Positions 12,468-15,806 of a DNA stretch of 15,806 bases are shown here, in pieces. Source of the stretch: CAYQTE01 sp964420285. Its GTDB lineage: Bacteria > Planctomycetota > Phycisphaerae > Tepidisphaerales > Tepidisphaeraceae. The position numbers and the translations under genes were made by a program. Within the stretch, counting starts at the first letter, position 1, and the number at the start of each line of letters is the position of its first letter. The stretch spans positions 1-15,806 of the forward strand of contig CAYQTE010000088.1 in NCBI GenBank assembly GCA_964420285.1, written 5' to 3'. The notes beneath the pieces are model-generated. The model was not told the DNA's origin. It searched no databases and was given only the letters and a program-made list of their open reading frames with translations.

Positions 12468-13418
12468 TCACGAGGCGACGGCCGACGCTTTCCTTTCGCC
12501 GACCGGCACCGGGACCGATTCTACCGCAAGTCGCCGGTCAATGCGCCGCGCCAGCCCGGCCAGTGTACGGCCGGGGGCCAGTTCGATGAAACGTCCCGCT
12601 CCGCCGGCGGCTCGGATCAGATCGGTCACGGTCTGCGCCCAGCGGACGGGCCGCACGATCTGCTGGACCAGAAGATCGCGAATGGCGTCGGGGGTTGTAT
12701 GCGGCTGGGCCGTGACGTTTGACCAGACGGGAATTCGGGTTGGCTGGATGGAGACGGCGTCAAGTTCGCGACGCATGGCATCGGCGGCGGATTGCATCAG
12801 CGGGCTGTGAAACGCGCCGGCAACCACCAGGGGCGTCGCTCGCAGGCCGGCTTTTTCCGCAGCGGCCAGGGCGCGATCGCAGGCGGATTTCGATCCGCTC
12901 AGCACGATCTGCCCGGGCGCGTTGAAATTGGCCAGAACCAGCACATCACCCTCGGCGGCGGTGCGACAGACTTCCTGAGCAGCCGGTTCATCAGCGCCGA
13001 TGAGAGCAACCATGCCGCTGGGATGGCTTTCGGCAGCCTGCTGCATGAGCCGGCCGCGGGCGGCCACAAGCCGCAGCCCGGCCGCAAAATCAAACGCGCC
13101 CGCCAAGTGCAGTGCCGTGTATTCGCCCAAGCTCAGGCCGGCACAGGCGGCGATCGATTTGGGATCAAGCTGGCCAGCTTCGACGGCCGCGTGAAAGCTG
13201 GCGACACCGGTGACGTAGATCGCGGGCTGGCTGATGTCGGTTTGATTGAGTCTGGCATCGGGCCCGGTAAAGCAGATCGACTGGAGATCGAATCCGAGAA
13301 TGCGGTTGGCCTGATCGAAGATCGACCGAGCGGCCGGGCTGGCGGCGTGAAATTCACGGCCCATGCCGACGGTCTGGGCGCCCTGGCCGGGGCAGAGGAT
13401 GTAGAGCGCATTGCTCAT
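12468..13418 (-). CDS. fabD: Malonyl-CoA:ACP transacylase (FabD)
   Basis: Moves malonyl from CoA to AcpP to supply chain-extender units. The 316 residues are typical. Gln12 lies in the CPGQGAQ opening, the nucleophile Ser96 in GLSLGEY (94-100; Leu replaces the frequent His of GHSLG, a known variant), Arg121 in AARGRLMQQA, and His204 in AGAFHSPLM. The ATG at 13418 overlaps the fabH stop as ATGA, so translation is coupled. The frame is open further upstream to 13508, but that part overlaps fabH and looks non-native. Confidence 0.95.
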   Translation of the reverse strand: MSNALYILCPGQGAQTVGMGREFHAASPAARSIFDQANRILGFDLQSICFTGPDARLNQTDISQPAIYVTGVASFHAAVEAGQLDPKSIAACAGLSLGEYTALHLAGAFDFAAGLRLVAARGRLMQQAAESHPSGMVALIGADEPAAQEVCRTAAEGDVLVLANFNAPGQIVLSGSKSACDRALAAAEKAGLRATPLVVAGAFHSPLMQSAADAMRRELDAVSIQPTRIPVWSNVTAQPHTTPDAIRDLLVQQIVRPVRWAQTVTDLIRAAGGAGRFIELAPGRTLAGLARRIDRRLAVESVPVPVGERKASAVAS

Positions 13419-14401
13419 AGCCGCAGCACCGCGTTGGCCCAGGTGAGGCCGGCGCCAAAGGCGACCAGGATGATGACATCGCCGGGGTGGATGAGGCCGG
13501 TGCGCCACGCTTCATCAAGGGCGATGGGGATGCTGGCGGCGGCCGTATTGCCGTAGCGGTCGATGTTGACGAAGGCCTTGCTGGCCGGCATGTTCAGCTT
13601 TTCCAGGGCCGAGTCGATGATGCGCTGGTTGACCTGGTGGGGAACGATGAGTTTGACGTCGTTGGGAGACAATTCGCAGGCGCGCATCGCCTCACGGATG
13701 AGTTCCTCGAATTTCTGGACGGCAAATTTGTAAACCTCGCGCCCTTTGATCTGCACGAATTGCTGGCGGGCGGCAATCATCTCCATGGTGATGGGATGGC
13801 GGCTGCCCGGCGGGCATTTCATCACGTCGGCGCCGCTGCCATCGGCGTGAAGCGTGCCGTAGATCACTCCGCGTTTGGAATCGCTGGTGCGCTGCAGCAC
13901 GGCCGCACCGGCGCCGTCGCCAAAGAGGATGCAGCTTGACCGATCGGTGTAATCGACGATTCGGCTCAGGGTTTCAGCGCCAATGACCAGGACATTCTTC
14001 GATCCGCCGCTCTTGATGAAATTGGCGCCGGTGAGCAGTGCGTAGATGAACCCCGAACAGGCGGCGGACATATCAAACGCGGGCACGCCGGAAAGACCCA
14101 GCGACGCCGCGACGAAACAGGCCGTCGATGGGAATGTCATTTCCCCGGTGATCGTGGCGCAAATGATCAGGTCGAGATCGGCGGGCTTGATTCCGGCGGC
14201 TTCGATGGCTTTTTTGGCGGCTTCAGTGGCCAGGGAGGCGGTGGTGTCGTCGGGGCCGGCGACACGGCGCTCACGGATGCCGGTGCGCTGCATTATCCAG
14301 TCGTCGCTGGTCTCGACCATGCGGGCGAGGTCGTCGTTGCTGAGCCGTTTTTCCGGCAGGCAACTTCCAGTCCCGATGATGGTGGCGCCTTCGTTTGGCA
14401 T
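13415..14401 (-). CDS. fabH: Beta-ketoacyl-ACP synthase III (FabH)
   Basis: Starts fatty-acid synthesis by joining an acyl-CoA, usually acetyl-CoA, to malonyl-ACP. The 328 residues are the family length. The catalytic triad is Cys115 (AACSGFIYAL), His255 (VPHQVNQR) and Asn285 (GNTAAAS). The segment TSDDWIMQRTGIRERR (31-46) is also diagnostic. It starts with ATG at 14401 without an obvious Shine-Dalgarno, 54 bases after plsX, and overlaps fabD by 4 bases. Primer preference (acetyl or branched) cannot be decided from the sequence. Confidence 0.96.
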   Translation of the reverse strand: MPNEGATIIGTGSCLPEKRLSNDDLARMVETSDDWIMQRTGIRERRVAGPDDTTASLATEAAKKAIEAAGIKPADLDLIICATITGEMTFPSTACFVAASLGLSGVPAFDMSAACSGFIYALLTGANFIKSGGSKNVLVIGAETLSRIVDYTDRSSCILFGDGAGAAVLQRTSDSKRGVIYGTLHADGSGADVMKCPPGSRHPITMEMIAARQQFVQIKGREVYKFAVQKFEELIREAMRACELSPNDVKLIVPHQVNQRIIDSALEKLNMPASKAFVNIDRYGNTAAASIPIALDEAWRTGLIHPGDVIILVAFGAGLTWANAVLRL

Positions 14402-14455
14402 AAGCGTAATAATCGGTGTTGAAAGCCGCCGCAGGCAAAAGCGGCGATCGATCGA

Positions 14456-15475
14456 TCAATCCTCTTCGACAGGAATGGTCCTCTGTATGGTCTGCACGAT
14501 CTTCTCATTGATTCCGCTGCCGCTGAGCTGTTTGCCAACGCGAATGGCGCTGGTGATGGCCCGCGCGTCGGATCGACCATGACAAATCAGGCAATATCCG
14601 TCCACGCCCAGCAGCGGCGCACCGCCGTAATCCCGCCAGTCGTGCCGACGATACACCCGGTCCAATGCGGGCTTGAGCTGTGGCATGAGATTGGGCACGG
14701 ATTCGCGGAGATCGGCGGCCAGGCCTTTGAAGAGCGTATCGACCAGACCCTCGATGAATTTCAAAACGATGTTGCCGACGAACCCGTCACAGACGACGAC
14801 ATCGACCACGCCGGACAGCAAATCCCGGCCCTCGATATTGCCCATGAAGTTGACCAGCGGTTCGTCCTTCAGCAGCTTGCGGGTCTTCTTCACCAGCGTG
14901 TTGCCCTTGGCATCTTCCTCCCCGATGCTCAGCAGGCCTACGCGCGGGTTCTTGACGTTGCAGACGGCCGTTGAATAAGCCCCGGCCATGATCGCGTATT
15001 GGAGCAGATGCTTGGGTTTGGGTTCGGGATTGGCCCCGACATCGCAAAAAACCACCGGGCCGTGAGAAGTTGGCACGATCACGCCGATTCCGGGGCGGTT
15101 GACGCCGGCCAGCAGACGCATGCGGAGCTGAGCGGCGGCAACGCAGGCTCCGGTGTTTCCGGCGGAGATGACGACGTCGGCCTCACCACGCGAAGCGAGC
15201 TTGCACATGACGGCGATGGAGCTGTCCGGTTTGGAGCGGATGGCCTCCACCGGCGGATCGTCCATTCCGACGACCTGCGTGGAGGGGACTATCTTGTAAT
15301 GGGCAAGTTTATCGGACGCCAAGCCGCTGGCTTGCAGGCCTCGGTCGATGACCGCCTGGTCGCCGACAAGGTGGACGACATCTCCATCGTGAAGGAGAGG
15401 CGCGGCATCCCAGCACCCCTGGAGCACTGCGCCCGGAGCGAAGTCGCCGCCCATGACGTCCACCGCTGCCCGCAC
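14456..15475 (-). CDS. plsX: Phosphate acyltransferase (PlsX)
   Basis: Converts acyl-ACP to acyl phosphate, the donor used by PlsY to begin phospholipid synthesis, so it ties the fab genes to pgsA-type enzymes. The 339 residues match the family. MRAAVDVMGGDFAPG at the N-terminus and ISAGNTGA in the middle are hallmark segments, and the C-terminal region ends in IQRTIPVEED. The start is a GTG at 15475, with GGAGG nine bases upstream. It follows rpmF by about 21 bases and precedes fabH by 54. Confidence 0.95.
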   Translation of the reverse strand: MRAAVDVMGGDFAPGAVLQGCWDAAPLLHDGDVVHLVGDQAVIDRGLQASGLASDKLAHYKIVPSTQVVGMDDPPVEAIRSKPDSSIAVMCKLASRGEADVVISAGNTGACVAAAQLRMRLLAGVNRPGIGVIVPTSHGPVVFCDVGANPEPKPKHLLQYAIMAGAYSTAVCNVKNPRVGLLSIGEEDAKGNTLVKKTRKLLKDEPLVNFMGNIEGRDLLSGVVDVVVCDGFVGNIVLKFIEGLVDTLFKGLAADLRESVPNLMPQLKPALDRVYRRHDWRDYGGAPLLGVDGYCLICHGRSDARAITSAIRVGKQLSGSGINEKIVQTIQRTIPVEED

Positions 15476-15496
15476 GCTGTAAAGCCTCCGCTTGGC

Positions 15497-15682
15497 CTAC
15501 TCTTCCTCGGTCTCCATCTGGAGCACGAGTTTGGGATTCACAAAGCCGCAGTTGTCGCAAGCGCAGTGAGGCAACTTGGCGTTGCCGCATTGCGGGCAGC
15601 GCACGTAATGGATCGGGCGCAGCGCATGGTGCGAGCGGCGCTTGCGCTTGCGGGCCTTGCTGATGCGTTGGACGGGTTGCAT
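15497..15682 (-). CDS. rpmF: 50S ribosomal protein L32 (RpmF)
   Basis: Small basic protein of the large ribosomal subunit. The 61 residues include a Lys/Arg-rich start (ISKARKRKRRSHHAL, about 7-21) and a zinc ribbon with Cys29, Cys32, Cys42 and Cys45; an additional Cys40 sits where many L32 proteins have Arg or Val. The C-terminus is acidic (ETEEE). AGGAG stands six bases before the ATG at 15682. It leads the fatty-acid cluster, the same rpmF-plsX order as in E. coli and many other bacteria, which links lipid and ribosome production in one transcript. Confidence 0.95.
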   Translation of the reverse strand: MQPVQRISKARKRKRRSHHALRPIHYVRCPQCGNAKLPHCACDNCGFVNPKLVLQMETEEE

Positions 15683-15720
15683 GCACGACTCCTATCGGAC
15701 CTAAACGCCCGAATCTCCCC

Positions 15721-15751
15721 AAAAACAAGCAACGGCGGGGACTACCCGCCG
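15721..15751 (-). terminator. Terminator-like hairpin in the rpmF leader
   Basis: CGGCGGG (15733-15739) and CCCGCCG (15745-15751) form a perfect 7-bp stem with a 5-base loop. Read on the minus strand the stem is followed by TTGCTTGTTTTT, a broken T-run ending at 15721. It lies between the predicted promoter and rpmF, so it is either an attenuator of the rpmF-fab transcript or the terminator of a minus-strand gene beyond the window edge. Confidence 0.55.
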
Positions 15752-15769
15752 CGTCTTCACGGGCCGCGT

Positions 15770-15798
15770 ACGTTACGGGGTGGGCACCCTTCTGTCAA
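15770..15798 (-). promoter_or_regulatory. Predicted promoter of the rpmF-plsX-fab cluster
   Basis: On the minus strand a perfect TTGACA (15793-15798) is followed after 17 bases by TAACGT (15770-15775, 3 of 6). Transcription would start near 15763 and give a leader of about 80 bases that contains the hairpin described separately. Confidence 0.45.
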
Positions 15799-15806
15799 GC
15801 TGGCCC

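Noticed and set aside
13419..13508. N-terminal extension of the fabD frame
   Set aside because: It lies inside fabH and is His/Arg/Pro-rich; the ATG at 13418 overlaps the fabH stop and fits FabD length.
12792..13556. 254-codon plus-strand frame opposite fabD and fabH
   Set aside because: Antisense shadow without protein-family features.
14446..14457. Three tandem GATC sites at the end of plsX
   Set aside because: Very short run that partly belongs to the plsX stop; no further clustering of GATC nearby, so chance is sufficient.

Overview
The window looks like chromosomal DNA of a high-GC bacterium, most likely a planctomycete and perhaps class Phycisphaerae. That placement is inferred from a sigma factor with several helix-turn-helix modules fused in front of it, the frequent absence of Shine-Dalgarno sites, and a SIMPL protein and PAS-GGDEF enzyme set among housekeeping genes. 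I found no tRNA, rRNA, CRISPR array, transposase, integrase or phage gene. Coding density is high and no gene-free gap exceeds about 300 bases.

Layout. (1) Bases 1-251 hold no credible gene, only a small tandem repeat. (2) 252-2202, minus strand: a membrane-anchored PIN-TRAM protein (YacL type) followed 4 bases later by ispD. (3) 2314-3189, plus strand: an undecaprenyl-diphosphatase (UppP/BacA), transcribed away from the PIN-TRAM gene from overlapping divergent promoters. (4) 3218-7872, minus strand: a run that reads, in transcription order, multi-HTH sigma factor, PAP2 phosphatase, family 2 glycosyltransferase, pgsA, pgpA. (5) 8069-10032, plus strand: a secreted SIMPL-domain protein and a PAS-GGDEF diguanylate cyclase. 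(6) 10037-15682, minus strand: rpmF-plsX-fabH-fabD-fabG-acpP-fabF, the classical fatty-acid cluster in the same order as in E. coli.

Common theme. Nearly everything is envelope lipid metabolism. IspD supplies isoprenoid precursors, and UppP and possibly the PAP2 enzyme recycle the polyprenyl carrier. The GT2 enzyme probably loads a sugar on a lipid carrier. PgsA and PgpA make phosphatidylglycerol, and the fab cluster makes the acyl chains, with PlsX leading them into phospholipid. The sigma factor heads the run that contains the phospholipid and lipid-carrier genes, which raises the possibility that it tunes them.

Most unusual points: the sigma factor's stacked HTH modules, its changed -10-recognition helix and its apparently leaderless mRNA; a dispersed-repeat-like sequence read in frame inside the PAP2 gene; substitutions of usually conserved histidines in both the PAP2 enzyme (PSGD for PSGH) and UppP (Gln for His); and a cysteine cluster in the PAS sensor. 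I did not find a clearly new multi-gene system. The sigma factor with its envelope-lipid run is the nearest candidate.
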